Shown one piece after another: positions 34,054 to 43,062 of a stretch of 44,955 nt of DNA. This DNA comes from Candidatus Nanopelagicales bacterium (GTDB lineage: Bacteria > Actinomycetota > Actinomycetes > S36-B12). The stretch lies in NCBI GenBank assembly GCA_023263845.1, contig JALQUH010000227.1, positions 1-44,955 of the forward strand, in the 5' to 3' direction. The position numbers and the translations under genes were made by a program. The number at the start of each line of letters is the position of its first letter. The stretch's first letter is position 1. The notes under the pieces are model-generated. The model saw only the letters and a program-made list of their open reading frames with translations, made no database searches and had not been told where the DNA came from.

Positions 34054-35690
34054 CCTCGCGCCCGGTCGGCGATCACATTCTCCGTGGCCCGATCCACGCA
34101 ACGAGCCACCACGATCCGAACGCCGTCATGCGGTCCAAGGGCCTCGCGTAGCTCCGTCTCGGTCGACACGGCGCGAACCTCGACGTCCGGCGCGGCGAGA
34201 AGCACGCTCAGGTCAGCCGAGAGGGGTGTGCCGAAGACACGTTCGAAGTCTTGAGCAAACGCCGGCGCCCCCTGCTCGAGCGAACTGAAGATTCCACCAC
34301 CGTCGTTGTCGACCACGACATACGTCAGGGTCGGTCGCGGCTCGCTCACCGGCGCGAGCAGGCCGTTGCGGTCGTACACCGCCGTGAGATCACCGAGCAG
34401 GGCGTACGTCCGTGCACCGCCGCCAGCACGGTGCGCTACGGCAGCACCCCATGCCATGGAGACCACACCGTCGATGCCGGACGTTCCACGATTGGCCAAA
34501 CAATGGGCCCGGATCGGACCACCGAACTCGCTGAGGTGTCGGATGGGCCACGACGCACCGACGATCAGCAGATCACGCGCGTCGACGTGGGAGGCCAGTA
34601 TGCGGGCAACCACCGGTCCCGTAAGCGGAGCCTGCGACAACACCGCAGCAACACGGTCCGACCGCGCCCGGTCCAACCTGCGCCAGTCATTCATCCACTG
34701 TGGGTCACTCGCCTCGGTAACCCCTATGGGCACCGCGTCGACGATGACGCTTGCCGTGCGGGCCGGATCCACTCGGCCACGTCGTGGGGCCACATCCACC
34801 GCGATGTGCACGGGCACTTCACGCACCAGACGCATGATGCTGCGATGCAGTCCAATCCGTCCGACAGAGACGACGACGTCGGGCCGCATCTCGGTGAGCA
34901 CGGTCGGGTCACCGAGCAGGAGGGGACCGTGCACCAAAGACTGCGGCGTTTCGGTGAGATTGCCGCTTGGTTCGCTGATCACCGGCCAGCCCATCGTCTC
35001 GGCGAGCTCACGAGCCTGCCCCCGCAGATCGTCGTCCAGTCCGTCTCCGACGATGAGCAACCCCCGGCGTATATCGGCATCACCGGCCATCTCGACGAGT
35101 GGCCGACGGGCTCGGGCCAACGCTGGCGGCGTGGCCCACGTCGTCACCGGTCGTATGACGTGCTCACCCTCGGCCACGAGCGGTTCGCCGAAGGAAACGT
35201 TCAGGTGCACCGGGCCGTGCTGCGCCATTGCCGACGTCACCGCGCCGATGACGGGATCGAATTCGTCCTCGCTCGTGCCATCAAGATCGATCGTCGAGGC
35301 GTCAATTCCGAAGAGCGCGCGCTGATCAATGGTCTGATTTGCACCGCTCCCCCGCAGGGCGGCAGGTCGGTCAGCGGTGACCGCGATCAAAGGCACACCG
35401 AGGTAGGCCGCCTCGACGATGGCCGGATGCAGATTGACAGCGGCCGTTCCCGAGGTCGTGATGACGGCGACTGCCGTGCCGGAAACTCGCGCAAGTCCCA
35501 ACGCCAGGTATCCGGCCGAACGTTCATCGATGCGCACGTGCAGACGGAGCAGCCCTTGCCGTTCGGCGTCGGCGGCGGCCAGGAGCAAGGGCGCCGACCG
35601 CGAGCCGGGCGCCGCGACGACATGGCGAACACCGGCCGCTAGCAGTGCCTCGACCAGACGAGCGCCGCGCTGAGGCGAGGACGTACTCAC
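34050..35690 (-). CDS. menD: 2-succinyl-5-enolpyruvyl-6-hydroxy-3-cyclohexene-1-carboxylate synthase
   Basis: TPP enzyme joining isochorismate and 2-oxoglutarate. The 546-residue protein has HVVAAPGSRSAPLLLAA and RIDERSAGYLALGLAR at the N-terminus (the Glu/Arg site of MenD), TSGTAAVNLHPAIVEAAY, SGANQTIDQRALFG, and the TPP motif LLGDLTAVYDRNGLL followed by VVVDNDGGGIFSSLEQG. GTG start at 35690, 13 nt after the menC stop. It uses 2-oxoglutarate, the likely substrate of KorAB, so the two compete for one pool. Confidence 0.94.
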   Translation of the reverse strand: MSTSSPQRGARLVEALLAAGVRHVVAAPGSRSAPLLLAAADAERQGLLRLHVRIDERSAGYLALGLARVSGTAVAVITTSGTAAVNLHPAIVEAAYLGVPLIAVTADRPAALRGSGANQTIDQRALFGIDASTIDLDGTSEDEFDPVIGAVTSAMAQHGPVHLNVSFGEPLVAEGEHVIRPVTTWATPPALARARRPLVEMAGDADIRRGLLIVGDGLDDDLRGQARELAETMGWPVISEPSGNLTETPQSLVHGPLLLGDPTVLTEMRPDVVVSVGRIGLHRSIMRLVREVPVHIAVDVAPRRGRVDPARTASVIVDAVPIGVTEASDPQWMNDWRRLDRARSDRVAAVLSQAPLTGPVVARILASHVDARDLLIVGASWPIRHLSEFGGPIRAHCLANRGTSGIDGVVSMAWGAAVAHRAGGGARTYALLGDLTAVYDRNGLLAPVSEPRPTLTYVVVDNDGGGIFSSLEQGAPAFAQDFERVFGTPLSADLSVLLAAPDVEVRAVSTETELREALGPHDGVRIVVARCVDRATENVIADRARG

Positions 35691-35703
35691 AACCGGAAGA
35701 CTC

Positions 35704-36729
35704 TCACGCGCAGAGTTCGGTCACGAGTTCAGCGCCCCCGGCCTCCCAGGCGTCCACCAGCCGCTGCCGCCACCACCGCGCACGGTCGTCGCCGAGTCGG
35801 TCGCGCGCGGCCATCAGTGCGTCAAGGTCCGGTGCGACCCGTCCCACCTTGAGGCAACCGTTCTCGGGCACCAGCGGTGGATCGACGACGTCACGTTCGA
35901 GTAGCGCCCCGGTGCCCAGACCAGCGGCGGGCGGATCGCCACCGAGCGCGGCGGCCAGGGCGACTCCGGCGGACAGCCCCACGGCCGAGTCGAGCGCGCC
36001 ACTGACGACAACGGGCCCTCCCCAGCGGCGGGCAAGAGCCAGTGCGGCGGCAACGCCACCGAGTGGGGCCACCTTGACGATGACGATGTCCGCGACATCG
36101 AACACCCGTGACTCGCCGAAGCGCACCGACTCGTCCATGGCGATGGCGACACCGGTCCGGCCGCGCAACTCCGCTGTCTCGTCGACGGTGGGGCACGGCT
36201 GTTCGACGTATTCGACGTCGTACGCCGACAGGCGTCCTAGCGCTCGCTCCGCCGCGTCCGCTGACCACCCACCGTTGGCGTCGAGTCGAATCCGCGCGGG
36301 GCGGTCGTCGCCGATCGACCGCAGAGCACTGTCAGCGGCATCACGCACGGCGACGACGCGTGCCTCATCATCGGCGAGGACCTCACCCAGGGCCGCCACC
36401 TTGATCTTGAACGTCGAGCAGCCGTGCTCCAAGACCGCTCGGCGGGCCAGGGCGCCGGCATCGCTGGCCGAGAGCCCGGGAATGATCGCGTTGACGGGCA
36501 CGCGGTCGCGCAACGGCTCAGGCCAGGTACCGAACGCCGACTCCACCGCAGCCGCGAGCCAGGGTGCCGCTCGAGCAGCGGAGTAGTCGTCGAACGGAGC
36601 GAACTCACCCCACCCGCTCGGGCCACGGATGAGCAGGCCTTCGCGCTCGGTGATGCGACGGAAGCTTTGCCGCAGCGGAAGCGAGTAGGGAACGGCGTCC
36701 CGCAGGATCGACGTGAGGGAGACGTCCAA
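35704..36729 (-). CDS. menC: o-Succinylbenzoate synthase
   Basis: Enolase-superfamily dehydratase that makes o-succinylbenzoate. The 341-residue protein has PLRQSFRRITEREGLLIRG, FKIKVA (catalytic Lys pair), RLDANGGWSADAAERAL, EYVEQP, IAMDESVR and IVIVKVAPLGG, giving the metal-binding Asp/Glu/Asp set and the second catalytic Lys. The start is a TTG at 36729, only 2 nt after the menB stop, with no strong ribosome-binding site; coupling to menB is likely. Confidence 0.92.
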   Translation of the reverse strand: MDVSLTSILRDAVPYSLPLRQSFRRITEREGLLIRGPSGWGEFAPFDDYSAARAAPWLAAAVESAFGTWPEPLRDRVPVNAIIPGLSASDAGALARRAVLEHGCSTFKIKVAALGEVLADDEARVVAVRDAADSALRSIGDDRPARIRLDANGGWSADAAERALGRLSAYDVEYVEQPCPTVDETAELRGRTGVAIAMDESVRFGESRVFDVADIVIVKVAPLGGVAAALALARRWGGPVVVSGALDSAVGLSAGVALAAALGGDPPAAGLGTGALLERDVVDPPLVPENGCLKVGRVAPDLDALMAARDRLGDDRARWWRQRLVDAWEAGGAELVTELCA

Positions 36730-36731
36730 GG

Positions 36732-37676
36732 TTATGGGCGCTTCGGGAAAGCGCTGAAGTCCGGACGGCGGCGTTGGGCATAGGCGTCACGGCCCTCTTG
36801 CGCCTCCTCGGTCATGTAGAACAGCAGCGTGGCATCCCCGGCAAGTTGTTGGACCCCGGCAAGGCCGTCGTCGGCGGCATTGTGCGACGCCTTGAGCATG
36901 CGCAACGCCATGGGTGACAGGCTCAGCATCCGCTGAGCCCACGCGACGGTCTCGCGTTCGAGGTCGGCGACTGGAACTACCGCGTTGACCAAGCCCCAGT
37001 CATAGGCCTGCTCAGCGCCGTACTGGTTGCACAGCATCCACACCTCACGCGATCGCTTCTGACCGATGCTGCGGGCAAGGAGGCCGGAGCCGTAGCCGCC
37101 ATCGAAGGAGCCGACCATGGGCCCGGTCTGGCCGAACCGTGCATTGGACCCGGCAATGGTGAGGTCGCAGACGACGTGGAGGACGTGGCCACCACCGATG
37201 GCATAGCCGGCCACCATGGCAATGACAGGCTTGGGCGTGCGGCGAATTTGAATCTGCAGGTCGAGAACGTTGAGTCGACCGATCCCCTTCTTGGCAACTT
37301 CGTCGTCTCCGATGTAGCCGTCGTCGCCGCGGATCATCTGATCTCCGCCGCTGCAGAACGCGAAGTCGCCCTGACCTGTGAGGATGATCACTCCCACGCT
37401 GTCGTCGTCTCGGGCCTGGTTCATCGCATCGGAGATCTCGAAGAGTGTCTGGGGGCGAAAGGCATTGCGCTTGTGCGGTCGATTGATGGTGATCTTCGCG
37501 ATCCCCGCCGCATCGCCGGTGGACAACTCATAGCGAATATCGGTGTAGTCCCCGACGCTCTCCCAGGTGCAGGCCGGCTCGATGCTGGAGTAGGTCGGAT
37601 CCTGCAGGGCCGGGCTGCCCTCAGGGACCACGGGCGGTAGCGAATACCTCGTCCGTGAGTCGAACTCGTGCGCCAC
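36732..37676 (-). CDS. menB: 1,4-Dihydroxy-2-naphthoyl-CoA synthase
   Basis: Crotonase-fold enzyme that closes the naphthoate ring from o-succinylbenzoyl-CoA. The 314-residue protein has [85 protein letters not shown] and [11 protein letters not shown]. It has the longer N-terminus typical of actinobacterial MenB. GTG start at 37676 with GGAGGGAGG 6 nt upstream. First gene of the menB-menC-menD unit and divergent from menE. Confidence 0.96.
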   Translation of the reverse strand: MAHEFDSRTRYSLPPVVPEGSPALQDPTYSSIEPACTWESVGDYTDIRYELSTGDAAGIAKITINRPHKRNAFRPQTLFEISDAMNQARDDDSVGVIILTGQGDFAFCSGGDQMIRGDDGYIGDDEVAKKGIGRLNVLDLQIQIRRTPKPVIAMVAGYAIGGGHVLHVVCDLTIAGSNARFGQTGPMVGSFDGGYGSGLLARSIGQKRSREVWMLCNQYGAEQAYDWGLVNAVVPVADLERETVAWAQRMLSLSPMALRMLKASHNAADDGLAGVQQLAGDATLLFYMTEEAQEGRDAYAQRRRPDFSAFPKRP

Positions 37677-37709
37677 GGGGCGCCTCCCTCCGGTCGTCGC
37701 GATGCGTCC

Positions 37710-37715
37710 AACCTA
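37710..37715 (-). promoter_or_regulatory. Candidate -10 box for menBCD
   Basis: The minus strand reads TAGGTT about 34 nt before the menB GTG. It sits back to back with the menE -10 box in the 60-bp divergent gap. Confidence 0.35.
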
Positions 37716-37723
37716 GTGAGCCC

Positions 37724-37729
37724 TACGCT
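37724..37729 (+). promoter_or_regulatory. -10 box of a leaderless menE promoter
   Basis: TACGCT, seven nucleotides (CGGGTGC), then ATG at 37737. The core CCTACGCTC is identical to that before menF. Confidence 0.6.
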
Positions 37730-37736
37730 CGGGTGC

Positions 37737-38903
37737 ATGCGCGGCCTGCGAATCATCGACGCGGCACCTGGAGAGACGGGTGCCCTGATGCTGCAGGAAG
37801 CCCTACACCAGCGGCTCTTCGGCGACGGTCCGGCCGTCTCCGCCGTACCCGAGCCATCTCGACATGTCACGGCCACCTACGCGGCGGCGGCCCACGCGGC
37901 CGTTGCCGCAGATCCCGGCGGCGTGCCTGGTGATGTCGCCGTCGTCGTCGCCACCAGCGGGTCAACCGGTCGACCGCGCGGCGTGCTCCTCACCGAGTCC
38001 AACGTGAAGTCCGCCGCACAACGTGCCGACCTCGCCCGCCCCGGACTTGCCACCTGCGCATGGATCCTCGCCCTGCCGGTCACGTCTGTGGCGGGCCTCA
38101 ATGTGGTCGCTCGCTCGCTACTCGCCGATTCACCACTCGCTGTGCTGCCCAGCGTCGGGGGCTCGACCACCTTCGATCCGGCCGACCTGCTCGCGCTGGA
38201 GGTGACCGAACCCTTCGCGGTCTCCCTCGTGCCGTCGCAACTGCGCCTAGTCGTCGAAAACGTTGACGCGACGCGGTTGTTGTCCGCGGCGCACACAGTG
38301 CTCGTCGGAGGGGCAGCAACCGACCAGACTCTCCTTGACCGCGCTCGTGCCGCCGGCATCCCGGCTGTGTCCACGTACGGCATGACCGAGACAACCGGCG
38401 GCTGTGTGTTCGATGGCATTCCGCTCCCGGACGTGCGGGTTTCCACCGACGACACCGGCCGAATCAGCGTGAACGGCCCGACCATCGCGGCCGGCTACCT
38501 CAGGCCTGGGCCGGACGACGGGTTCGCGGCGGACGGTGGGTTCACCACGGGCGATGTCGGTCGGTGGGACGGACAGCGCCTCGTTGTGTTCGGTCGCGCG
38601 GACGACATCGTCACGGTGCACGGAGTGAACGTTTCCTTGGGCGCGATCGAGCACCTGCTGCTGCGCGGAGAGGACGTACGAGAGGCCGCGGTCGTCGCCG
38701 TCTCCGATCCGGCCAGCGGTAGTCGACTCATCGCCTACGTCGTCCTCAACGGTGACACTTCGACGAGTCCCGTTGACCTTGCTGACGCCGCGCGCGAGCA
38801 ACTCGGCGGTGCGGCTCGGCCCGAGGTCGTTCGGGTCGATGAGCTGCCACACCTACCCAATGGCAAGATCGACCGTCTCGCGTTGCGCAACGCGGGCGCG
38901 TGA
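37737..38903 (+). CDS. menE: o-Succinylbenzoate--CoA ligase
   Basis: AMP-forming ligase that activates o-succinylbenzoate. The 388-residue protein is a short ANL-family enzyme: ATSGSTGRPRGVLLTESNV (P-loop), VSTYGMTETTGGCVFDG (A5 motif), GDVGRWDGQRLVVFGRADDIVTVHGVNVSLGAIE (hinge) and the C-terminal catalytic Lys in PNGKIDRLALR. The N-terminal domain is shortened compared with enterobacterial MenE, as in other actinobacteria. The ATG at 37737 is preferred over the upstream ORF start, which overlaps menB. Its stop lies just before the menA start. Confidence 0.93.
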   Translation: MRGLRIIDAAPGETGALMLQEALHQRLFGDGPAVSAVPEPSRHVTATYAAAAHAAVAADPGGVPGDVAVVVATSGSTGRPRGVLLTESNVKSAAQRADLARPGLATCAWILALPVTSVAGLNVVARSLLADSPLAVLPSVGGSTTFDPADLLALEVTEPFAVSLVPSQLRLVVENVDATRLLSAAHTVLVGGAATDQTLLDRARAAGIPAVSTYGMTETTGGCVFDGIPLPDVRVSTDDTGRISVNGPTIAAGYLRPGPDDGFAADGGFTTGDVGRWDGQRLVVFGRADDIVTVHGVNVSLGAIEHLLLRGEDVREAAVVAVSDPASGSRLIAYVVLNGDTSTSPVDLADAAREQLGGAARPEVVRVDELPHLPNGKIDRLALRNAGA

Positions 38904-38917
38904 GGGAAGGAAGAGCC

Positions 38918-39802
38918 GTGGCCACAGCGGGCGAGTGGGTACAGGGTGCGCGCCCTCGCACCCTGGGCGCCGCGGCAGCCCCAATCGTCATCGGCACTGG
39001 GGTGGCGGCCGCCGAGGACTCGCTCAATCTGGGATTCGCCGCCCTTGCCTTGATCGTCATGGTGGCCGCACAGGTCGGCGTCAACTACGCCAATGACTAC
39101 TCCGACGGCGTACGCGGCACGGATCAGGCGCGCGTGGGCCCGGTACGCCTGGTGGGCCAAGGGCTCGCCGCCGCCCCGCAGGTCAAGGCGGCCGCGGTGG
39201 CCGCTCTGCTCTTGAGTGCACTGTGCGGCCTGGCGCTGGTGGGCCTCAGCGAGCACTGGTGGCTACTGCTCCCGGGCGCGGTGTCCATCGCGGCCGCCTG
39301 GTTGTACACCGGCGGCCCCAAGCCCTACGGCTACCTCGGGCTTGGCGAGGTGGCCGTGTTCGTCTTCTTCGGGCTCGTCCCGGTGCTCGGAACCACCTAC
39401 GTCCAGACCTCGACGTTTCCCGCGGCCGCGTGGTTAGGCGGCATCGGCGTCGGCGCATTGTCGTGCGCGATCCTGGTCGCCAACAACCTGCGCGACATCC
39501 CCACCGATCGTGAGGCCGGCAAGAACACGCTCGCCGTTCGCATCGGGGACCGCTCGACGCGACTGCTGTACATCGCCCTGCTCGTCGCAGCGTTCATCGT
39601 CGTTCCCGTGGTCGCGGTGCCACATGGATTGAGCCTCACCTACGCCTGGCTTGGCCTGCTCGCTTTCCCCCTCGGCGTGCCGCCGGCGCTCGCCGTGTTA
39701 CGCGGGGTTGGTGGGCGTGCCCTCGTCCCCGTCCTGCAGATGACCGGACTGTTGACCCTCGCCTACGGAGTGCTGCTCGGGGTCGGCATCGGGCTGTCCT
39801 GA
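38918..39802 (+). CDS. menA: 1,4-Dihydroxy-2-naphthoate polyprenyltransferase
   Basis: UbiA-family membrane prenyltransferase that joins the naphthoate ring to the polyprenyl chain. The 294-residue protein has about 8-9 helices and both Asp-rich sites: VNYANDYSDGVRGTD and NNLRDIPTDREAGKNTLAVRIGD. The N-terminal WVQGARPRTLGAAAAPIVIGTG is typical of MenA. GTG at 38918 is chosen because GGAAGGAAG lies 4 nt upstream; the ORF-track GTG at 38900 overlaps the menE stop and is possible. Its last 105 nt overlap the convergent DUF4229 gene. Confidence 0.93.
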   Translation: MATAGEWVQGARPRTLGAAAAPIVIGTGVAAAEDSLNLGFAALALIVMVAAQVGVNYANDYSDGVRGTDQARVGPVRLVGQGLAAAPQVKAAAVAALLLSALCGLALVGLSEHWWLLLPGAVSIAAAWLYTGGPKPYGYLGLGEVAVFVFFGLVPVLGTTYVQTSTFPAAAWLGGIGVGALSCAILVANNLRDIPTDREAGKNTLAVRIGDRSTRLLYIALLVAAFIVVPVVAVPHGLSLTYAWLGLLAFPLGVPPALAVLRGVGGRALVPVLQMTGLLTLAYGVLLGVGIGLS

Positions 39803-40060
39803 CAGCGGCGACTCTTCGTCGAAGTCCTCGGCGGTCCGGCTCTTCTCGATCCGCTCGTCGATGCGCCGGAAGACGCCGGCCACCTTGTTGCCCGCCCGAT
39901 CGCGGGGCCGGTCGAGTAAGACGACGCTGATGACGCCAGAGACAAGAAGGGCAATCACCACGGCCATGAGACCGCGGAGCGGCGTCACCGCCTGCAGGAG
40001 CAGCCACACCGCAGCCAGGAGGGCCAGGCGAAGCCCCGTGTAGATGGCAATGTCCCGCAC
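39698..40060 (-). CDS. DUF4229 small membrane protein
   Basis: A 120-residue protein with two membrane helices (about 7-25 and 31-49: LRLALLAAVWLLLQAV and LMAVVIALLVSGVISVVLL), then a charged stretch DRPRDRAGNKVAGVFRRIDERIEKSRTAEDFDE typical of DUF4229, and a low-complexity acidic tail. Function unknown; the family is actinobacterial and often near menA. The 3' third lies antisense to the end of menA, so the tail may be little constrained. GTG start at 40060 fits a leaderless promoter. Confidence 0.82.
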   Translation of the reverse strand: MRDIAIYTGLRLALLAAVWLLLQAVTPLRGLMAVVIALLVSGVISVVLLDRPRDRAGNKVAGVFRRIDERIEKSRTAEDFDEESPLSGQPDADPEQHSVGEGQQSGHLQDGDEGTPTNPA

Positions 40061-40066
40061 CCCTCA

Positions 40067-40072
40067 ACCGTA
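40067..40072 (-). promoter_or_regulatory. -10 box of a leaderless DUF4229 promoter
   Basis: The minus strand reads TACGGT, TGAGGG, then GTG: a TANNNT box 6 nt before the start codon. Confidence 0.55.
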
Positions 40073-40176
40073 GGCAGCGCGGGCGAGAATCAGCCACCTG
40101 GGGTTATCGTGGTGGCCACGAACCAGCCCCGCTGTGGTTGCCAGGCCCACCGTCACTGCTCGAAAAGGAGGCACAG

Positions 40177-40494
40177 ATGCTCAGGGTTGCCCTTGTGCTG
40201 CTCGGCCTCGCCGTCTACATCTGGTTCGTCGTGGACGTCCTGCGGACCCCCGGCGCGAGCACACGGACATTGCCCAAATTCGTCTGGCTGCTCATCGTGG
40301 TCCTGCTGCCGCTGCTCGGGGGCGTCATCTGGCTCCTGGCGGGCCGGCCGAAGAGCGATCGGCGCGGACGCCGACGTCGTCGGGGGCCCATCGCTCCGGA
40401 CGACAACCCGGCGTTCCTTCGGCAGATCGGCGATGACGCGTGGGCGGAGAAGATGCGACGTCGTCGCGAAACCGACGGCCAAGCCCCTGCATAG
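40177..40494 (+). CDS. PLDc_N-domain small membrane protein
   Basis: A 105-residue protein with two membrane helices and the PLDc_N pattern YIWFVVDVLRTPGASTRTLPKFVWLLIVVLLPLLGGVIWLLAGRP. The C-terminal half is basic (RRGRRRRRG), then NPAFLRQIGDDAWAEKMRRRR, which is common to actinobacterial members. No phospholipase domain is attached; function unknown, and a role as a membrane-protein accessory is only a guess. ATG at 40177 with AAAGGAGG about 7 nt upstream; the ORF-track start at 40138 lacks this support. Confidence 0.88.
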   Translation: MLRVALVLLGLAVYIWFVVDVLRTPGASTRTLPKFVWLLIVVLLPLLGGVIWLLAGRPKSDRRGRRRRRGPIAPDDNPAFLRQIGDDAWAEKMRRRRETDGQAPA

Positions 40495-40500
40495 TCACCT

Positions 40501-40531
40501 GTCGTTGCTCCCACTCGACGGGACAAGCGAC
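40501..40531. terminator. Hairpin between convergent PLDc_N and ccsB genes
   Basis: GTCGTTGCTCCC and GGGACAAGCGAC pair over 11 bp with two single-nucleotide bulges and a 7-nt loop, filling most of the 43-bp gap. It could stop transcription from both sides, though T-runs are lacking. Confidence 0.45.
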
Positions 40532-40537
40532 AAGAAG

Positions 40538-41524
40538 CTACATGCCGGAGTAGGAGTGCAGGGAGTTGACGAAGAGGTTGACTCCGAAGTAGTTCACCAG
40601 CAGCGCCACGAAGCCGAGGATCGAGATGTACGCCGCCCGGCGCCCACGCCAACCAGCCGTCGCCCGCGCGTGCAGGTACCCGGCGTAGATCACCCACGTG
40701 ATGAAAGCCCAGGTCTCCTTGGGATCCCAGCCCCAGTAGCGGCCCCAGGCGTTCTCCGCCCAGATCGCCCCGCTGATCACCGCGAAGGTCCACAGTGGGA
40801 ATGCGAACGCGACGATGCGGTACGCCAGCGTGTCCAGTCGCGCGGCGTCCGGCAACTTGGCCACCATTCCGCGCACAGCATCGCGCCGTTCGGCACGATC
40901 ACGCCACAGGTAGAGCACAGTGATCAACGTCGACACCGTGAAGGCGCCGGCGCAGATCACGGCAGCAGATACGTGAATGACCAACCACCACGACTTCAAC
41001 GCCGGGACGAGTTGAGCGGCTTCGGTATAGAGAACCGTGACGGCGAGACCCAGACTCAGCAGCGTGATCCCGACGACGGGAAGGCCGAGCCAACGCACAT
41101 CGCGTCGCAGCGACACAACGAGGAAGACCACGAGGATACCGAGCGACATGGTGAGCGAAAACTCGTACATATTGCCCCACGGCACCCGCTCGGCCCAGAT
41201 GCCGCGAAGAACAACCCCCACCAGGAGTAGTCCGGTCGCCAGCCAGGTGAGCGACATGCCGATGTTGCCGGCACGTCGACCGGGCTCCGGCTGCTCGGCG
41301 ACATGGAGCGCATGGTCGCCCGCGGCGCGTGCGTCATCGAACGTCGAGTCAGGACCACCGGCGCCGATGCCGACGGGGACGACCTGAGGTGTGGCCGCCG
41401 AGAGGCCGACTCGGCGGCCGCGCGCCGCGAAGCCCGCCGCGAAGGCAATGAGGGCCATGATGAGAACGAACATCGCCGAGTAGACAGCCATGTTGCTCCA
41501 CTGAGCCAGCGTGGTGGCACTCAT
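40538..41524 (-). CDS. ccsB: Cytochrome c biogenesis protein CcsB (CcsA/ResC family)
   Basis: Heme-handling membrane protein of System II cytochrome c maturation; with ResB it brings heme out and attaches it to apocytochrome. The 328-residue protein has about 8 helices, the WWD heme-binding domain WGRYWGWDPKETWAFITW and flanking His residues (VIHVSAAVICAGAF and NSLHSYSGM). An actinobacterial cytoplasmic stretch of about 60 residues follows the first helix. The ATG overlaps the resB stop by 4 nt. The gene name varies between databases (ccsA, ccsB, resC). Confidence 0.94.
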   Translation of the reverse strand: MSATTLAQWSNMAVYSAMFVLIMALIAFAAGFAARGRRVGLSAATPQVVPVGIGAGGPDSTFDDARAAGDHALHVAEQPEPGRRAGNIGMSLTWLATGLLLVGVVLRGIWAERVPWGNMYEFSLTMSLGILVVFLVVSLRRDVRWLGLPVVGITLLSLGLAVTVLYTEAAQLVPALKSWWLVIHVSAAVICAGAFTVSTLITVLYLWRDRAERRDAVRGMVAKLPDAARLDTLAYRIVAFAFPLWTFAVISGAIWAENAWGRYWGWDPKETWAFITWVIYAGYLHARATAGWRGRRAAYISILGFVALLVNYFGVNLFVNSLHSYSGM

Positions 41525-43062
41525 CGCGACACCGGTTTCCCTTCGGCGAGGATGTCGACCAACTCGGTGACATCGGGTTCGAGGTCCGCATCGTCACTGC
41601 GCATGAGGCCAGCAACCTGTACAACGGTATCCCCCTGGGCATTCCCGGTGACTCGGACCCACACGCGGCGCCTGCGGACGAAAAGCGACAGCATGAGGCC
41701 AACGAGAGCCAGCATGGAACTGATGAGGGCGGGCTCCTTGCCCGGATCGTGCGCGATCTGGAACGACGCCCAGCGCTGAATGCCGGCGAACTCAATGGAG
41801 CCGGTGCCCTCAGGCAACTCCCACACATCGCCGGGCCGCAGGGATTCCAGCCCAAGCTGGGTCATATTGGCGGTATCAAGCCGGTAGATGCTCTGCGGCA
41901 CACCCGAGTCCAGGCCGAGGTCCCCGGTCCACGCGGACATGAAGACTGCCGGGTCATCCGGAGCGGGGAATATCGAATGCGGGCCGCGGATCTCATCGAC
42001 GGCTGCTGTCGGCAAGAACAGGCCCTGGATCCCGAGAGCGGGCCGCGCATCGGGAGCTTTGACCACACCCGTGGAGGTGAAGTTGCCATCCTGCGGCAAG
42101 AAGACCACACCCTGGTCGTTCACGACCCGACCGAGCGCATCGCGTACGACGAGCACGGGGGCGTATCCGTGGCCAACGAGAAAGACCTTCGCCCCATCGA
42201 CGAGCAGTGGTTCGTTGACGCGGATCGTCTGCCCCTGCGGTTCGGCTCCGGGCATGGGGTAGACGGTGACCTCGGCCTCGAATAGACGTGGTGAACCACG
42301 CTGCGACGAATCCCGCTCGAACTCCACTCGGAACTCGTCAAGGGTGAAGGCAAACGGTGGGAGATTGTCGGGGTTCACCAACCTCCCGCCGCCCCACGCG
42401 TCGTACTGGGTGAGTGTGTCCGAGAAGCCGGTGCCTTGACGCACGATGACGTTGCCGCGCCAGCCAAACAATGCGCCATAGGCAACGGAAATGAGAAGCG
42501 CTACGAGTGCGACGTGAAACAGCAGGTTGCCGGTCTCTCGCAGATAGCCCTTCTCCGCGGCCACCCAACCGTCGCCGCTGGCTACGCGCCACCGTCGGGC
42601 TCGCAATCCGTCGGCGACCGACTGCAGCACCTGCTCCGGCAGGCGAGCATCTGTCATTGATCGGAAGCCCGCCAGCCGATCCAGTCGCCGGGGCGCGGCC
42701 GGGGGCACGCTGCGCAGCGCGCGCAGGTGCGTCATGGTGCGTGGGAGCACGCACCCCATCAGCGATATGAAGAGCAGTAGATAGACAGCGGCGAACCAGG
42801 GGGCGGCGTACACGTCGAAGAACCCCAACCGCTCCAGCAGGGGGCCCCAGGTCGGGTTGTTCTCGATCCAGTCGTCGACGCGAATCGGGTCGGTGCCGTT
42901 CTGTGGGAGGACTGACCCGGGGATCGACGCGATCGCGAGGAGGAAGAGCAGGATCAGGGCGATGCGCATGCTCGTCAGTTGCCGCCAGGCCCAGCGCAAG
43001 AATCCGCCGGTCCCCATCGGTGGCAGTGGCGCCGCACTTTCGCTCGTCAGCGTCTGGGTCAT
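41521..43062 (-). CDS. resB: Cytochrome c biogenesis protein ResB
   Basis: Partner of CcsB in the System II synthase. The 513-residue protein has three N-terminal helices (MRIALILLFLLAIASIPGSVLPQ; FFDVYAAPWFAAVYLLLFISLMGCVLPR; NLLFHVALVALLISVAYGALFG, with a heme-ligand His candidate), a large extracytoplasmic beta-rich domain (about 200-440) and a last helix before a basic tail. The start at 43062 overlaps ccdA by 4 nt (ATGA); the 742-residue ORF-track entry extends wrongly through ccdA. Confidence 0.93.
   Translation of the reverse strand: MTQTLTSESAAPLPPMGTGGFLRWAWRQLTSMRIALILLFLLAIASIPGSVLPQNGTDPIRVDDWIENNPTWGPLLERLGFFDVYAAPWFAAVYLLLFISLMGCVLPRTMTHLRALRSVPPAAPRRLDRLAGFRSMTDARLPEQVLQSVADGLRARRWRVASGDGWVAAEKGYLRETGNLLFHVALVALLISVAYGALFGWRGNVIVRQGTGFSDTLTQYDAWGGGRLVNPDNLPPFAFTLDEFRVEFERDSSQRGSPRLFEAEVTVYPMPGAEPQGQTIRVNEPLLVDGAKVFLVGHGYAPVLVVRDALGRVVNDQGVVFLPQDGNFTSTGVVKAPDARPALGIQGLFLPTAAVDEIRGPHSIFPAPDDPAVFMSAWTGDLGLDSGVPQSIYRLDTANMTQLGLESLRPGDVWELPEGTGSIEFAGIQRWASFQIAHDPGKEPALISSMLALVGLMLSLFVRRRRVWVRVTGNAQGDTVVQVAGLMRSDDADLEPDVTELVDILAEGKPVSR

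Noticed and set aside
34251-35642. A 463-codon plus-strand ORF
   Set aside because: Antisense to menD; composition is Arg/His/Gly-rich shadow.
40109-41230. A 373-codon plus-strand ORF
   Set aside because: It runs out of frame through the PLDc_N gene and antisense through ccsB; no domain seen.
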